A stretch of 64,000 nt of DNA from Amycolatopsis acidiphila (GTDB lineage: Bacteria > Actinomycetota > Actinomycetes > Mycobacteriales > Pseudonocardiaceae), in NCBI RefSeq assembly GCF_021391495.1, contig NZ_CP090063.1:7378001-7442000 (forward strand), given 5' to 3'. The translations under genes were made by a program, and so were the position numbers. Numbering within the stretch: position 1 is the stretch's first letter; every line of letters begins with the position of its first letter. Below are positions 46,515 through 56,385 of the stretch, piece by piece. The notes beneath the pieces were generated by a model that saw only the letters and a list, made by a program, of their open reading frames with translations, did not search any database and was not told the DNA's origin.

Positions 46515-48266
46515 TCAGTCCTCGGCGCGACGGCGGCGGCGCGGGATCGCGTCGGTGGTGCCGTGTGCGGCGAGCAGGTCGCTCACCGACCGGCCTGCCG
46601 AATGCGAGCCGCTCACCGGCTCCTCGGGCGCGGCCCGGCGACCGGTGGGCTCCGCGGACCGGTGGCCCCCGGCGCCCGGTTCCGGCTTCGCGTGACTGCC
46701 CGTGGAATGCCCGCCCGAGGGCGTCTCCCAGGCAGGAGGCTCGCCCTCGGGGCGACGGCGACGGCCCCCACCGGGCTGCTCGGCCGGAGCCTCGTCCTCG
46801 GCCCGCCGGCGACGGCCACCGCTGCGGCCCTCCTGCGCGACGCGGCGGACCTCCTCCGGCAGCGTCGGGTTGGACGGCGGCGGCAGCTCCTCCTCACGCG
46901 GCGGCTGCGCCGGTTGGCTGGTGGGCCGGGAGAGCTCGAACCTCGACTCGACTGCTTCCTGCCGGACCGGCTCCATCCGCGGGCGCGAGGTCTCGAACCT
47001 GGGCTGCTGTACGGGCTCCATCCGCGGGCGCGAGGTCTCGAACCTCGGCTGCACGGGCTCCATCCGGGGACGCGAGGTCTCGAACCTCGGCTGCTGCACC
47101 GGCTCCATCCGGGGACGCGAGGTCTCGAACCTCGGCTGCTGCACCGGCTCCATCCGCGGGCGCGAGCGCTCGGCCCGGCGGGGCGGCGCGGGCTCCGGCG
47201 GCCGGGCGGCAGCGGGGGGTTCGGGGGTGGCGGGCGCGGTGTTGCCGTGCCCGTTCGACGACTGCAGATCGCTGGCCGAGCCGTCCCGGACCAGCGGCGA
47301 CTCCCAGGACGCGGTCCAATCGGCGTCGACGGGCTTCGCCAGCTGCGTCGGCTCGTCCACGGAGGCCGGCGGCTGCGGGGCCGGAGGCGCCGGCTGTTGA
47401 CGGCGGCGTCGTTCCGAGGGGCTGAAGGCGGGGCGGGTGGCGTCGGCGGATCCGCCGTACCGGGGCGCCGGTTCCTGCTTCTTCGCCACGGGGTTCATCC
47501 GGGTCTGCTCGGCCCGGGCTTCCGCGGCGGCTTTCGCCACGCTGGCCGCGGCGTTGCCGCTCCTCGAGGGCGGCGAAGGCATCGGCTCGCTCTTCGCCAC
47601 CCGCCGGGGCGGCAGGTCAAGGGAACGTTCCGGGCGACGGGGCTCCGGCGCGGCCTGACGCCCGACGGGCCGCGCCTGCTGTTTTTCGCGGACTCGGTCG
47701 ACCAGCTCCGTCGGTCTCTCGGGCTGCCGTTCCGCTGCCGCCAGCTGTGGTGGGCCGTGCCCGTTGCCGCCCGACTCGATGATGCCCTGCTCCTCGCGCA
47801 GGGCGCGCATCCGCGTCGCCTGTGCGGTCAGCGCGAAGCGTTCGAGCAGCACCTCACCGCCGAACAGCGACTGCAGGTTGTCCCGCAGCGCGGCGACCTC
47901 GGCCCGCAGGGCGTCCAGCTCGGCACGCGAGTCGACGTGCGCCTTCGCGCGGACGTCGTTCTCGACCTCGAGCTCGTACTCCCGCCGGGCGGCGATCTCG
48001 CGTTCCAGCTCCAGTTCGTAGACCTCTTGCGCCTGCGCGACGGCTTCCTCAGTGCTGGCGGCCTGCTTGCGGTACTTGACCGCCAGGAACGCGCCCACCA
48101 GGGCGGCCCAGAGCGCCGCGACGATACCCAGCCGGAGGTAGCGGAGGTCGTCGGCGAGCACGAGCGCCAGCGTCGCGGCCAAGGCGAGGGCCAAGCCGAC
48201 AACGAACCACGGCCTACCCAGCAGGCGGCCGCGCGAGTCGTCACCCACGCCAGTCATGCCGAACAC
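46515..48266 (-). CDS. Membrane-anchored coiled-coil protein with proline-rich repeats (Rv3604c-like)
   Basis: 583 residues. Two hydrophobic segments (WFVVGLALALAATLALVLA; GIVAALWAALVGAFLAV) occupy the N-terminus, followed by a coiled coil to about residue 165, then a long disordered tail rich in Pro, Arg, Glu and Ala, within which a 15-residue unit of the type RFETSRPRMEPVQQP repeats. It corresponds to Rv3604c, described as a transmembrane protein rich in Ala, Arg and Pro, in the same place between the pan genes and DUF3180. Function unknown. The GTG at 48266 is four bases after AGAGGG; an ATG three codons later is the alternative. Confidence 0.75.
   Translation of the reverse strand: MFGMTGVGDDSRGRLLGRPWFVVGLALALAATLALVLADDLRYLRLGIVAALWAALVGAFLAVKYRKQAASTEEAVAQAQEVYELELEREIAARREYELEVENDVRAKAHVDSRAELDALRAEVAALRDNLQSLFGGEVLLERFALTAQATRMRALREEQGIIESGGNGHGPPQLAAAERQPERPTELVDRVREKQQARPVGRQAAPEPRRPERSLDLPPRRVAKSEPMPSPPSRSGNAAASVAKAAAEARAEQTRMNPVAKKQEPAPRYGGSADATRPAFSPSERRRRQQPAPPAPQPPASVDEPTQLAKPVDADWTASWESPLVRDGSASDLQSSNGHGNTAPATPEPPAAARPPEPAPPRRAERSRPRMEPVQQPRFETSRPRMEPVQQPRFETSRPRMEPVQPRFETSRPRMEPVQQPRFETSRPRMEPVRQEAVESRFELSRPTSQPAQPPREEELPPPSNPTLPEEVRRVAQEGRSGGRRRRAEDEAPAEQPGGGRRRRPEGEPPAWETPSGGHSTGSHAKPEPGAGGHRSAEPTGRRAAPEEPVSGSHSAGRSVSDLLAAHGTTDAIPRRRRRAED
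46969..47166 (-). repeat. 45-bp coding tandem repeat
   Basis: Four tandem units of 45, 42, 45 and 45 bases plus a 21-base partial unit. Two adjacent 45-base units (47056-47100, 47101-47145) are identical in sequence. They encode the Arg/Pro/Glu-rich 15-residue unit; one copy has lost a Gln codon. Very high DNA identity points to recent expansion and likely length variation between strains. Confidence 0.95.
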
Positions 48267-48326
48267 CGTACCCTCTAGTTATCCGTCTGAGACCTAGTCG
48301 GTACTTCGAACGGTCGGTTCTCAGCG

Positions 48327-48788
48327 TTAACCGGTCCGGTGATCGTCGGGATCTTGGTCACGTTGCTCGGGCGTCCGGCAGCAGTGTTCCAGCCACAGCG
48401 CGACGGCGATCAACACCGCGGCGCTGATCGCGCCGATGATCGCGCTGCGAAGATCACTGGCGGCCGCCGTCACCTCGTCGACGCTCGGCAGCAATGCCAC
48501 CAGTGCACCCAGCCACGCGCCGAGCATCAGTGCTCCCAACAGGGAAGACGCCTTCGCGAGCGCCACCGCGCGGGCGACCCCGAGCGCGCCGATCAGCCGT
48601 CCGCTCCGGATCCGCGAGCGGATGGAAAAGGCCAGCGCCGCCTCCACGGCAGCGAGCACGACGAGCGTCACGCCGGCGTACCGGGGCAGCCGCGGCAGCG
48701 AGCCGTAGGCGAACTTGAAGGCGAGGTAGGCCAGCACGACGCCGACCAGCCCGGCGGTCACGAGCTCGCGGGGCCGCGTGAAGTGCAT
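48327..48788 (-). CDS. DUF3180 family membrane protein
   Basis: 153-residue protein with four hydrophobic segments (LVTAGLVGVVLAYLAFKFAYG, VTLVVLAAVEAALAF, SLLGALMLGAWLGALVALL, AIIGAISAAVLIAVALWLE). Homologue of Rv3605c, between the Rv3604c-like gene and the folate genes. Function unknown. ATG at 48788; divergent from the MerR-type gene with 52 bases between. Confidence 0.82.
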   Translation of the reverse strand: MHFTRPRELVTAGLVGVVLAYLAFKFAYGSLPRLPRYAGVTLVVLAAVEAALAFSIRSRIRSGRLIGALGVARAVALAKASSLLGALMLGAWLGALVALLPSVDEVTAAASDLRSAIIGAISAAVLIAVALWLEHCCRTPEQRDQDPDDHRTG

Positions 48789-48811
48789 GGGTCAACGGTA
48801 CCGTGCGAAGC

Positions 48812-48832
48812 TTGACTCTCCAGCCAGTGGAG
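48812..48832 (+). promoter_or_regulatory. MerR-type operator with -35 hexamer
   Basis: TTGACT (48812-48817) is followed directly by CTCCA and TGGAG separated by five bases, the dyad-in-spacer arrangement of MerR-family promoters. A matching -10 is not obvious and would fall close to the start codon of the MerR gene at 48841. Confidence 0.45.
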
Positions 48833-48840
48833 ACATCAGC

Positions 48841-49764
48841 ATGGATTCCGTGAGCAAGACGTTCACCATCGGAGAGCTGGCACGGCGGACCGCCCTGCCG
48901 GTCAAGACCATCCGGTTCTACTCCGATGAGGGTCTGCTCCCCCCGACAGACCGCACCCATGCGGGTTACCGGCTCTACGACACCAGGTCGCTGGCCCGGC
49001 TCGAGCTGATCAGGACGTTGCGCGAGCTCGGCCTGGGGCTCGAGGACGTGGCGGAGGTGCTCGCGTCGCGGGTCGGCGTGCCGCAGCTCGCGGCACGGCA
49101 CCTGGAGGCACTCGACGAGCAGATCCGCCGGTTGCGGCTGCGCCGGGCGGTGCTGCGTGCGGTCGTCAAGCGGGAGTCCGAACTGGAGGAAGTGAAACTG
49201 ATGAACAAGCTGGCTTCGATGTCCGACGAGGAGCGGGTCCGCCTGCTGGACGAGTTCTGGGCGGAGATGATGTCGGGGTTGACGCTCGACCCCGAGTTCG
49301 CCGCGATGATGCGTTCGGCCAAGCCGACCCTGCCCGACGATCCGACGCCCGAACAGGTCGAGGCCTGGGTCGAGTTCGCGGAGCTGATCCAGGACCCGTC
49401 GTTCCGGGCGTCGATCCGCGCCATGAGCGAACGCCAGTCGGCGGCGATCGAGGCGGGTGAGCAGATGCTGCCGGCGCAGACGCTGCGCGAGAACTGGTCG
49501 GCGTGGAGCGAGCGGGCGCAGGAGCACCTGGCGGCGGGCGTGGACCCGGCTTCGGCCGAGGGCCGCGCGCTGGCGGAGGAGATCGTGCGCGCCTCGAACG
49601 ACGTGCCGGCGGGCGACCTGGCCGACCAGATCGACGCCGGCAACGACCCGCGCGCCGAGCGCTACTGGCAACTGCTGGCCATCATGAACGGCTGGCCTCC
49701 GGTACCCGACCGCGCACGCGCGGTGGCGTGGATCGCGGCCGCGCTCCGGGCGATCCGGAGCTGA
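48841..49764 (+). CDS. MerR-family transcriptional regulator
   Basis: 307 residues. The MerR winged helix FTIGELARRTALPVKTIRFY spans about residues 8-27, with the wing AGYRLYD near 50 and the dimerisation helix to about 120. The rest is an uncharacterised helical effector domain rich in Ala and Glu, with no metal-ligand cysteines, so an organic effector is likely. The ATG at 48841 fits the domain start and lies nine bases after the operator. Monocistronic. Confidence 0.87.
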   Translation: MDSVSKTFTIGELARRTALPVKTIRFYSDEGLLPPTDRTHAGYRLYDTRSLARLELIRTLRELGLGLEDVAEVLASRVGVPQLAARHLEALDEQIRRLRLRRAVLRAVVKRESELEEVKLMNKLASMSDEERVRLLDEFWAEMMSGLTLDPEFAAMMRSAKPTLPDDPTPEQVEAWVEFAELIQDPSFRASIRAMSERQSAAIEAGEQMLPAQTLRENWSAWSERAQEHLAAGVDPASAEGRALAEEIVRASNDVPAGDLADQIDAGNDPRAERYWQLLAIMNGWPPVPDRARAVAWIAAALRAIRS

Positions 49765-49765
49765 G

Positions 49766-49783
49766 GCGGCCCCGGCGGGCCGC
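49766..49783. terminator. Terminator after the MerR gene
   Basis: Arms GCGGCCC and GGGCCGC around CGGC, one base after the MerR stop. Confidence 0.5.
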
Positions 49784-49823
49784 TGACGGGGCAGCTGGCG
49801 CGGGGAGCGTTGTCGGGGTGGGG

Positions 49824-49841
49824 GCCGCCCCGCTGGGCGGC
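49824..49841. terminator. Terminator after folK
   Basis: Arms GCCGCCC and GGGCGGC around CGCT, 14 bases beyond the folK stop on the minus strand. Confidence 0.5.
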
Positions 49842-49855
49842 AGCCTCGCGGTCCC

Positions 49856-50347
49856 TCAGAGCGCCAGGTCCCGCCGGGGCCGGACGCCCGCGCGGTCGGC
49901 CTCGGGGAGAGCCGCGAGGAGGTCGCGGACCGGGCCGTGGCCGGGGAGGGTCGCGTCCGGGTCGATCTCCAGCCACGGGATCAGGACGCTGGCCCGTTCC
50001 GGGGTGCCGGGGTGCGGCAACAGCAACTCGGGGTCCGCCGAGCGCACGCCGTCCACCGTCACGACGTCCACGTCCAGCGTGCGCGGGCCCCAGCGGAGCT
50101 CGCGCACGCGCCCCGCCGCCTGCTCCAGCGCCTGGCCCGCCCGCAGCCACGCCCAGTGGTCCCGCGCCGGATCGTCCACAATGCACACCGCGTTCAGGAA
50201 GTCCGGCTGGTCCTCGACCCCCCAGGGCTTCGTCTCGTACACGGTGGACACCCGGACCACCGCCTCGCCGAGCCCCGTCACCACCGACCGGAGCCGACCC
50301 AGCCGGTCGCCCAGGTTCGAGCCCAGCGAGAGGACCGCGCGGCTCAC
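49856..50347 (-). CDS. folK: 6-hydroxymethyl-7,8-dihydropterin pyrophosphokinase
   Basis: 163-residue HPPK that activates the pterin for FolP. It starts [20 protein letters not shown], with [19 protein letters not shown] and the signature [12 protein letters not shown]. The GTG overlaps the folB stop by four bases. Fourth and last gene of the folate operon. Confidence 0.96.
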   Translation of the reverse strand: MSRAVLSLGSNLGDRLGRLRSVVTGLGEAVVRVSTVYETKPWGVEDQPDFLNAVCIVDDPARDHWAWLRAGQALEQAAGRVRELRWGPRTLDVDVVTVDGVRSADPELLLPHPGTPERASVLIPWLEIDPDATLPGHGPVRDLLAALPEADRAGVRPRRDLAL

Positions 50348-50703
50348 CGTTCCCGCCGGACGGTCACGGCGACGTCGTCGAACGTCAGCGGGATCGGGGC
50401 GGACGGCTTGTGCACGGTCACCTCGACCGCTCCCAGCCGCTCGTCCCGGATGACCTCGTCGGCGATCTTGCCCGCCACGCTCTCGATGAGGTCGTACGGC
50501 TCCCCGCCGACGATGCCCGCCGCGAGCTCGGCGAGCTCGCCGTAGTGCAGCGTCTGCGTGAGGTCGTCCGTCTTCACCGCCGCGGACAGGTCCAGCCACA
50601 CGGTGACGTCGACGACGAACTCCTGCCCGTCGCGCTTCTCGTGCTCGAAGACCCCGTGCCGGCCGAACACCCGCAGCCCGGTCAGCGTGATCCGGTCACT
50701 CAT
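50344..50703 (-). CDS. folB: Dihydroneopterin aldolase
   Basis: 119-residue FolB, converting dihydroneopterin to the hydroxymethylpterin. [30 protein letters not shown] is the family start (in parts), with the conserved Glu in the next helix ([14 protein letters not shown]) and the catalytic lysine region VTVHKPSAP. It overlaps folP and folK by eight and four bases. Confidence 0.96.
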   Translation of the reverse strand: MSDRITLTGLRVFGRHGVFEHEKRDGQEFVVDVTVWLDLSAAVKTDDLTQTLHYGELAELAAGIVGGEPYDLIESVAGKIADEVIRDERLGAVEVTVHKPSAPIPLTFDDVAVTVRRER

Positions 50704-51535
50704 GTCCACGCTGCCAGGCGGCCGCCACCGTGACGGCGTCCAGCGACGCACCGACCGCGTGCGCCCGCACGCCCCACGCGCCGGCCGCGGCGGCGAGCGC
50801 CGAGATGGCGGCCGTCGCGTCCTCGCGTCCGGACGGCGGCCGCGGGGTCCCGTCGGCGTCGGCGAGCAGTCGGCCGAGAAAGCGCTTGCGGGAAGCACCG
50901 ACGAGCACGGGGAAGCCCATGTCCACAAAGGACGGAAGCGCGTGCAGCAACGCCCAGTCGTGCGGCGCGTGCTTGGCGAACCCGAGACCGGGGTCGATGA
51001 CGATGTTCTCCGCCGCGACCCCGGCGGCCAGCGCGGCGTCCACCCGGGCCCTCAGCTCCGCGTGCACGTCGGCGACCACGTCGTCGTACTGCGCGAGCCT
51101 GTTCATGTCCTTGCTGTGCCCGCGCCAGTGCATGAGGATCCAGGGCGCCCCGCCGGCCGCGGCGACCTTCGCCATGTTCGGGTCGGCCAGGCCGCCCGAC
51201 ACGTCGTTGATGATCCGTGCGCCGCCGTCGAGCGCGGCCTCGGCGACGGCCGCCCTCGTCGTGTCCACCGAGAGGCAGAGGCCGTCCGCGGCGAGTGCCC
51301 GCACGACCGGGAGGACCCGGTCGATCTCCGTCTGCGCGTCCACCCGGGCGGCGCCGGGACGGGTCGACTCACCGCCGACGTCGATGATGTCCGCGCCCCG
51401 CGCCCACATCTCGTGCGCGTGCGCGAGCGCGGCGTCGGTGTCGAGGTATCGGCCGCCGTCGGAGAAGGAGTCGGGCGTGACGTTCAGGACCCCCATCACG
51501 ACACACCGGTCCGGCGACGGCAGCGCGCTGTTCAC
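50696..51535 (-). CDS. folP: Dihydropteroate synthase
   Basis: 279-residue TIM-barrel enzyme joining pterin pyrophosphate to p-aminobenzoate; target of sulfonamides. Motifs are [42 protein letters not shown] and GASRKRFLG. The GTG at 51535 overlaps the folE stop; earlier in-frame readings are antisense to nothing but fall inside folE and have no support. Confidence 0.96.
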   Translation of the reverse strand: MNSALPSPDRCVVMGVLNVTPDSFSDGGRYLDTDAALAHAHEMWARGADIIDVGGESTRPGAARVDAQTEIDRVLPVVRALAADGLCLSVDTTRAAVAEAALDGGARIINDVSGGLADPNMAKVAAAGGAPWILMHWRGHSKDMNRLAQYDDVVADVHAELRARVDAALAAGVAAENIVIDPGLGFAKHAPHDWALLHALPSFVDMGFPVLVGASRKRFLGRLLADADGTPRPPSGREDATAAISALAAAAGAWGVRAHAVGASLDAVTVAAAWQRGHE

Positions 51536-53061
51536 CGGCGGCCCTTGATCAACTCCAGGGCTTCCGCCCGCGTGGTGGCCGAGGACTGCAGCAGCCCGCG
51601 CACCGCCGACGTGGTGGTGCGGGCGCCCGGCTTGCGGATCCCGCGCATCGACATGCACAGGTGCTCGGCCTCGATCACCACGATCACCCCGCGGGGCTTG
51701 AGCCTGCGGTCCAGCGCGTCGGCGACCTGGGAGGTGAGCCGCTCCTGCACCTGTGGGCGTTTCGCGTAGAGGTCGACCAGCCGCGCGAGCTTCGACAACC
51801 CGGTGACCCGCCCCTGCCCGTTCGGGATGTACCCGACGTGTGCCACCCCGTGGAACGGGACCAGGTGGTGTTCGCAGTTGTGCGTCAGGTGACCGGCGAC
51901 CAGGAAGGTCGGATGCGGTTCACATTTGAAGCTGTACACCGTGTACGGCTCGGTGTCGGTGGCCACGACCGGACGGACCGACTGCACCTCGACGTACTCG
52001 GACTCGATGAGATCGGTGGCGTGGTCGTCCTGTGGGAAACCGTGTCGCCGGAACCAACTGTCCGCGATGTAGAGCTGCGAGGCGGTGTCGAGCCGCGGTG
52101 AGAACCCAGCACCGACGATCGCGGCGAGATCCTCGAGAAACGGCACGTCGGCGCCGCTCCGGCAGCCGTCTCCATCGAAGAAACCATCGAGGAAACCGTG
52201 GAAGGTGGCCGAATCGGCCAACGCTGTCCTCGGGAACCGGTCGCCTTCGCCCACGTACCGGCGGATCAGGCCGGCCACCGGAGCCGACAGGACCTGGACC
52301 TGGAAATCCGCACCGATCGTTTCGATCTTCGCGTCGATGCCGAAGGCCCGGTACAGCGACTCGGCGAACTTCTTCGCCCGGTCACGATCGTCGACGACCA
52401 GCGACACGTATCGCTCGGCAACCGTGCCGTCGGCGCAAACGGTTCCGATCACGTAGCCGAAGTCGTACCCCAAGGTGGGCTTCCACCTGTCGCGGCAGAG
52501 CTTCCGCGCGTGCGTCCACTCGATGAAAGTGCCCGCGACGTCCTTGGCCTCCACCCAGCCCTCGGGGGTTGCCAGCGGATGATCCGGTGTGACCTGGAAG
52601 ATTCCCTCCGAGGTGACCACCTCGACCAGCTCACGAGTCTGGTGCGAGCTGATCTGCGTGATCGTCGTTTCCTCGACGCGCCCCTGAGCCAGGGTCCACA
52701 ACTTGTCGCCGACCTGGACGTCCCGCGCCTGCTTCTGCCCACCGACGGCATTCACCGGCTGCGTGCTCGGCACACAGGTCGAATAGATCGGGATGTCCGT
52801 GACCAGCACGAGCTCCTCGTGCGACTCCGCGAAGGTGCGGTCGAGGACGGCCTCCGGCTCGGTGTAGAGACCGGCGAACATCTCCTGGTAAGCCCGTGCG
52901 ACCCGGGCCGGGGTGTCCTGGAGACCATCCCGGTCCGGGTTCTCGCCGATGGCCAGCAACAACTCGCGCACGGCCTTCTCGGCGCGCGCCTGGTCGAACA
53001 CCGGCCCGTTCTCGCGGGTCAGCTCACTGTCGATTTTGACCGTCCTGCTCGTCGGGATCAC
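51532..53061 (-). CDS. folE: GTP cyclohydrolase I FolE interrupted by an intein
   Basis: 509-residue precursor. Residues 1-95 and 396-509 together form a normal 209-residue FolE, which makes dihydroneopterin triphosphate from GTP, the first step of folate synthesis. Residues 96-395 are an intein. The extein junction reads IYST before it and [10 protein letters not shown] after it; after splicing this gives YSTCEHH, the usual FolE sequence. The catalytic zinc ligands are Cys396 (the residue directly after the intein), His399 and Cys469 (HLCMSM). The unspliced enzyme would therefore lack an intact zinc site. The start is a GTG 38 bases inside the ftsH end; folP follows with four bases overlapping. 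Confidence 0.95.
   Translation of the reverse strand: MIPTSRTVKIDSELTRENGPVFDQARAEKAVRELLLAIGENPDRDGLQDTPARVARAYQEMFAGLYTEPEAVLDRTFAESHEELVLVTDIPIYSTCVPSTQPVNAVGGQKQARDVQVGDKLWTLAQGRVEETTITQISSHQTRELVEVVTSEGIFQVTPDHPLATPEGWVEAKDVAGTFIEWTHARKLCRDRWKPTLGYDFGYVIGTVCADGTVAERYVSLVVDDRDRAKKFAESLYRAFGIDAKIETIGADFQVQVLSAPVAGLIRRYVGEGDRFPRTALADSATFHGFLDGFFDGDGCRSGADVPFLEDLAAIVGAGFSPRLDTASQLYIADSWFRRHGFPQDDHATDLIESEYVEVQSVRPVVATDTEPYTVYSFKCEPHPTFLVAGHLTHNCEHHLVPFHGVAHVGYIPNGQGRVTGLSKLARLVDLYAKRPQVQERLTSQVADALDRRLKPRGVIVVIEAEHLCMSMRGIRKPGARTTTSAVRGLLQSSATTRAEALELIKGRR
51877..52776 (-). mobile_element. FolE intein with splicing and LAGLIDADG-like endonuclease domains
   Basis: 300 residues, precursor positions 96-395. 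Block A starts at Cys96 ([11 protein letters not shown], later [10 protein letters not shown]). Block B is [15 protein letters not shown] with the Thr158/His161 pair. Two dodecapeptide-like motifs, [12 protein letters not shown] (Asp211) and [14 protein letters not shown] (Asp298), fit a DOD homing endonuclease. Block F is [18 protein letters not shown] and block G ends HLTHN, with His394-Asn395 and Cys396 as the +1 nucleophile. All residues for standard class 1 splicing are present. GC content appears lower than in the flanking FolE parts. A gene for homing would target an inteinless folE. Confidence 0.92.
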
Positions 53062-55369
53062 GGCGGCGCTGCCCCTCGCCGAAACCGCCGAACCAGTTCC
53101 CGCGCTGCGGCTCCTCGCCCGGCTGCTTACGCCACTCGTCCGTCGGCGGGCGCCACTGCTGGCCACCCGGCTGCGTCGCGGGCGTCCATCCCGGAGGGGC
53201 ACCGTAGTTCGGCGGACCGCCCTGGCCCGACGACGGCTGCGGCCACTGGCCGCTGCCGTTCTTCGGGTTGTACCGGCCACCGCCGTTCGGCCCCGCGGGC
53301 GGAGCGTACGGGTTCGAGGGGGGCTCGGGCTGGGAGTACGGCGGACCACCAGGCAGGTCCGAGCCACCGGGCACGGTACCGACCGGGGTCGGTGCCGGAC
53401 GCGGGGCCGGCTTCTCCTCCTCCGGCGGGGGCCACGGCTCGCCGCGCTCCATCGCCAGCTCGCCCGGGGTCTTGATGGGCGGCTTGTCCGACGGCGTGCG
53501 CTCACCGAACTCGTTGAACACGGTGATGTGCGGCCGCTTCTGGACTGTCGCGAAGATCCGCTCGAGGTCCTTGCGCTGGAGGGTCTCCTTCTCCAGCAGT
53601 TCCCGCACCAGGTCGTCGAGGACGTCCCGGTAGGTGTTGAGGACCTCGTAGGCCTCGGTGTGCGCGGTCTCGATGAGCTTGCGCACCTCTTCGTCGATCT
53701 CGTGCGCGACCTCGAGCGAGTAGTCCGCCTGCCGGCCCGCGGACCGGCCGAGGAACGGGTCGCCCTGCTCCTGGCCGTACTTGACGGCGCCCAGCCGGGC
53801 ACTCATCCCGTACTCGGTGACCATCGCCTTGGCGATCTTGGTGGCCTGCTCGATGTCGGAGGACGCGCCGGTGGTCGGCTCGTGGAAGACGAGCTCCTCC
53901 GCGGTCCGCCCGCCCATCGCGAAGACCAGCCGCGCGATCATCTCCGAGCGGGTCATCAGCTGCTTGTCGTCCTCGGGGACGACGAGCGCGTGCCCGCCGG
54001 TCCGGCCACGCGGCAGGATCGTCAGCTTGTACACCGGCTCCAGGTCGGGCATCGCCCACGCGGCGAGCGCGTGCCCGCCCTCGTGGTAGGCGGTGATCTT
54101 CTTCTCCTTCTCGGAGATGATCCGGCTCTTGCGTGCCGGACCGCCGATCACCCTGTCCACCGACTCCTCGAGCGCGGCGTCGTTGATCACGTGCCCGTTC
54201 TGCCGGGCGGTGAGCAGGGCGGCCTCGTTGATCACGTTGGCCAGGTCGGCACCGGACATGCCGACCGTGCGCTTCGCGAGCGAGTGAAGGTCGACGTTCT
54301 GCGCGAGCGGCTTGCCCTTGGAGTGCACCTCGAGGATCTGGCGGCGGCCGAGCAGGTCCGGCGCGGACACCGGGATCTGCCGGTCGAACCGGCCGGGGCG
54401 CAGCAGCGCCGGGTCCAGGATGTCGGGCCGGTTGGTCGCGGCGATCAGGATGATGCCGCCGCGGGCGTCGAACCCGTCCATCTCGACCAGCAGCTGGTTC
54501 AGCGTCTGCTCACGCTCGTCGTGCCCACCGCCGAGGCCGGCACCACGCTGGCGGCCGACCGCGTCGATCTCGTCGACGAAGATGATGCAGGGCGAGTTCT
54601 GCTTGGCCTGCTCGAACAGGTCACGCACACGGGAGGCACCGACACCGACGAACATCTCGACGAAGTCCGAACCGGAGATCGTGTAGAACGGCACCCCGGC
54701 CTCACCGGCGACGGCACGCGCGAGCAGCGTCTTACCGGTGCCGGGCGGGCCGTAGAGCAGGACACCCTTCGGGATCTTCGCGCCCAGCGCCTGGTAGCGG
54801 GCCGGGTTCTGCAGGAAGTCCTTGATCTCGTACAGCTCTTCGACGGCCTCGTCGGCGCCCGCGACGTCACCGAAGGTGGTCTTGGGCATGTCCTTGTTGA
54901 GCTGCTTGGCCTTCGACTTGCCGAAGTTCAGCACCCGGTTGCCGCCACCCTGGGCGTTGTTCATCATCCACATGAGCAGCAGGAGCAGGATGCCCAGCGG
55001 GATCATGTAGATCAGCAGTTGGGAGATCCACGACTGCTGGGTCACCGTGGTGGTGAACTTGACGTTCGGCGTCGCGATGAGCTTGCCGTAGATCTGGTCG
55101 GTGGCGCCGGAGGGGTACTGGGTGATGATCTGGTCGACCTGCTGGCCGTTGACGTCGATCTTGTTGTTGAGCGACAGCTTGAGCTGCTGCTCCTTGTCCT
55201 CGAGGTTCACTTCCTTCACGTTGTTCGCGCTGAGCTGCGCGATCGCTTGTGAAGTCGGAACCTGGGTGTAGCCGCGATTGCTGTCGAAGATGGTGCTGAA
55301 CGCGAAGTAGAGCAGCAGAACCGCGACGATCCACAGAAGTGGGTTCCTGAGCAGGCGCTTCCGGTCCAT
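53024..55369 (-). CDS. ftsH: ATP-dependent zinc metalloprotease FtsH
   Basis: 781-residue membrane-bound AAA+ protease. Two hydrophobic segments ([35 protein letters not shown]) flank an extracytoplasmic domain. AAA+ Walker A is GPPGTGKT near 205, SRH region [11 protein letters not shown], and the zinc site HEGGH near 430. The last 150 residues are Pro/Gly/Gln-rich and disordered, long for the family but usual in actinobacteria. The ATG at 55369 is chosen. Homologue of Rv3610c; upstream of the folate genes as in mycobacteria. Confidence 0.97.
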   Translation of the reverse strand: MDRKRLLRNPLLWIVAVLLLYFAFSTIFDSNRGYTQVPTSQAIAQLSANNVKEVNLEDKEQQLKLSLNNKIDVNGQQVDQIITQYPSGATDQIYGKLIATPNVKFTTTVTQQSWISQLLIYMIPLGILLLLLMWMMNNAQGGGNRVLNFGKSKAKQLNKDMPKTTFGDVAGADEAVEELYEIKDFLQNPARYQALGAKIPKGVLLYGPPGTGKTLLARAVAGEAGVPFYTISGSDFVEMFVGVGASRVRDLFEQAKQNSPCIIFVDEIDAVGRQRGAGLGGGHDEREQTLNQLLVEMDGFDARGGIILIAATNRPDILDPALLRPGRFDRQIPVSAPDLLGRRQILEVHSKGKPLAQNVDLHSLAKRTVGMSGADLANVINEAALLTARQNGHVINDAALEESVDRVIGGPARKSRIISEKEKKITAYHEGGHALAAWAMPDLEPVYKLTILPRGRTGGHALVVPEDDKQLMTRSEMIARLVFAMGGRTAEELVFHEPTTGASSDIEQATKIAKAMVTEYGMSARLGAVKYGQEQGDPFLGRSAGRQADYSLEVAHEIDEEVRKLIETAHTEAYEVLNTYRDVLDDLVRELLEKETLQRKDLERIFATVQKRPHITVFNEFGERTPSDKPPIKTPGELAMERGEPWPPPEEEKPAPRPAPTPVGTVPGGSDLPGGPPYSQPEPPSNPYAPPAGPNGGGRYNPKNGSGQWPQPSSGQGGPPNYGAPPGWTPATQPGGQQWRPPTDEWRKQPGEEPQRGNWFGGFGEGQRRRDPDEQDGQNRQ

Positions 55370-55572
55370 ATGCCTCGGCCGTGCTGGCCTTGACCCTCCC
55401 TGGTAAGGCGGTAGATGCTGACATCCGCCGTCACGGTGTACACAACGACTTACGGTGCGCGGGGGACACCCGTCCAACCAGGGTACAGTCCGGTCGACCT
55501 GGACACCCGCACGAGCCTCCTGCAGGTCAACGGCCGATCAAGCCGGGAGGTTCCCGGTGAGGTTTTCACTGC
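55370..55572. other. Intergenic region before ftsH
   Basis: 203 bases with no gene, between the end of the EspG-like gene and ftsH. It holds the ftsH promoter region on the minus strand; no hexamer pair is clear. Confidence 0.4.
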
Positions 55573-56385
55573 TCAAGACGTGACGGTCGCGACCATCTCG
55601 GAAAGCCTCGTGCGCAGGGTCTTCGCGTCGGCCGGCGCGACCGTCACCCATTCCCGCCCGTCGGTGCCCGCACGGGAAAGGCTGAGGTAGCGGCCGCTCG
55701 CGGTGTCGAACCAGGCCAGCACCGGGGACCGGCGCCTGCCGCTCACCTCGCTCCGGCTGTTCGCTGCCAGCTGACCGCCGCGCAGCCGCGGCTGGCCGGC
55801 GAGCCGGGCGTACGACTCACGCGGATCGGCGACCTGGTCGCTCAGCGACGTCCTGCGGCGAGACCTCGTGCTCGGCGCCGGCTCACCGTCGGGCGTCACC
55901 GGCACCCGGCTCGGCGGGATGCGCAGGGCCTCCTCGACCGGCAGCGTGATGGACGCCTCCGTGCCACGGCTGCCCTGGGGCAGCAGTTCGACGACGGCGG
56001 AGGCCAGGCCTTCCGCGAAGGTCGGGCGGAGCCAGATGCCGTCGGTGGTCTGGATGGCGAGCACGCCCGTGCTGCCGTCGGACGCGGCGAGGATGCCGAC
56101 CGGCGGGGCCTGGTAGTCGGGGATGTGCAGCGCGTCGACGCTCAGCGTGGGCCGCGCGAGGACCGTGAACCAGTCCTCGACGTGCGGCTCGAGCCGGCCG
56201 AAGTGGTCACGCAGACCGCGAGCCTTCAGCTCGTTCTGCGCGCGCTGACGCAGCGCCGACCGTTCGTCCTCGGTCGTGCCGTGCGAGCGCACCCGCAGCG
56301 GGTAGGGCAGTTCGCCAAGGCCGACCGCTTCCCACAGGAAGTCGAACGTCAGTGGCGTGAAGAACTCTGCTCCGCCCGTCACCAT
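55573..56385 (-). CDS. EspG-like ESX secretion chaperone, copy 1
   Basis: 270 residues. The N-terminal half (FFTPLTFDFLWEAVGLGELPYPLRVRSHG, in parts) and the C-terminal LRGGQLAANSR, PVLAWFDTASGRYLSLS match the actinobacterial EspG family. In mycobacteria EspG proteins bind PPE proteins of type VII secretion systems and keep them soluble until export. Last gene of a four-gene operon, overlapping its neighbour by seven bases. Confidence 0.8.
   Translation of the reverse strand: MVTGGAEFFTPLTFDFLWEAVGLGELPYPLRVRSHGTTEDERSALRQRAQNELKARGLRDHFGRLEPHVEDWFTVLARPTLSVDALHIPDYQAPPVGILAASDGSTGVLAIQTTDGIWLRPTFAEGLASAVVELLPQGSRGTEASITLPVEEALRIPPSRVPVTPDGEPAPSTRSRRRTSLSDQVADPRESYARLAGQPRLRGGQLAANSRSEVSGRRRSPVLAWFDTASGRYLSLSRAGTDGREWVTVAPADAKTLRTRLSEMVATVTS

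Noticed and set aside
46969..47166. Possible CRISPR array from tandem 45-bp units
   Set aside because: The units are contiguous, with no spacers, and are in frame within a protein gene.
52913..55252. 779-residue open frame on the plus strand
   Set aside because: It lies antisense to ftsH and the folE N-terminus; the composition is typical of a GC-rich shadow frame.
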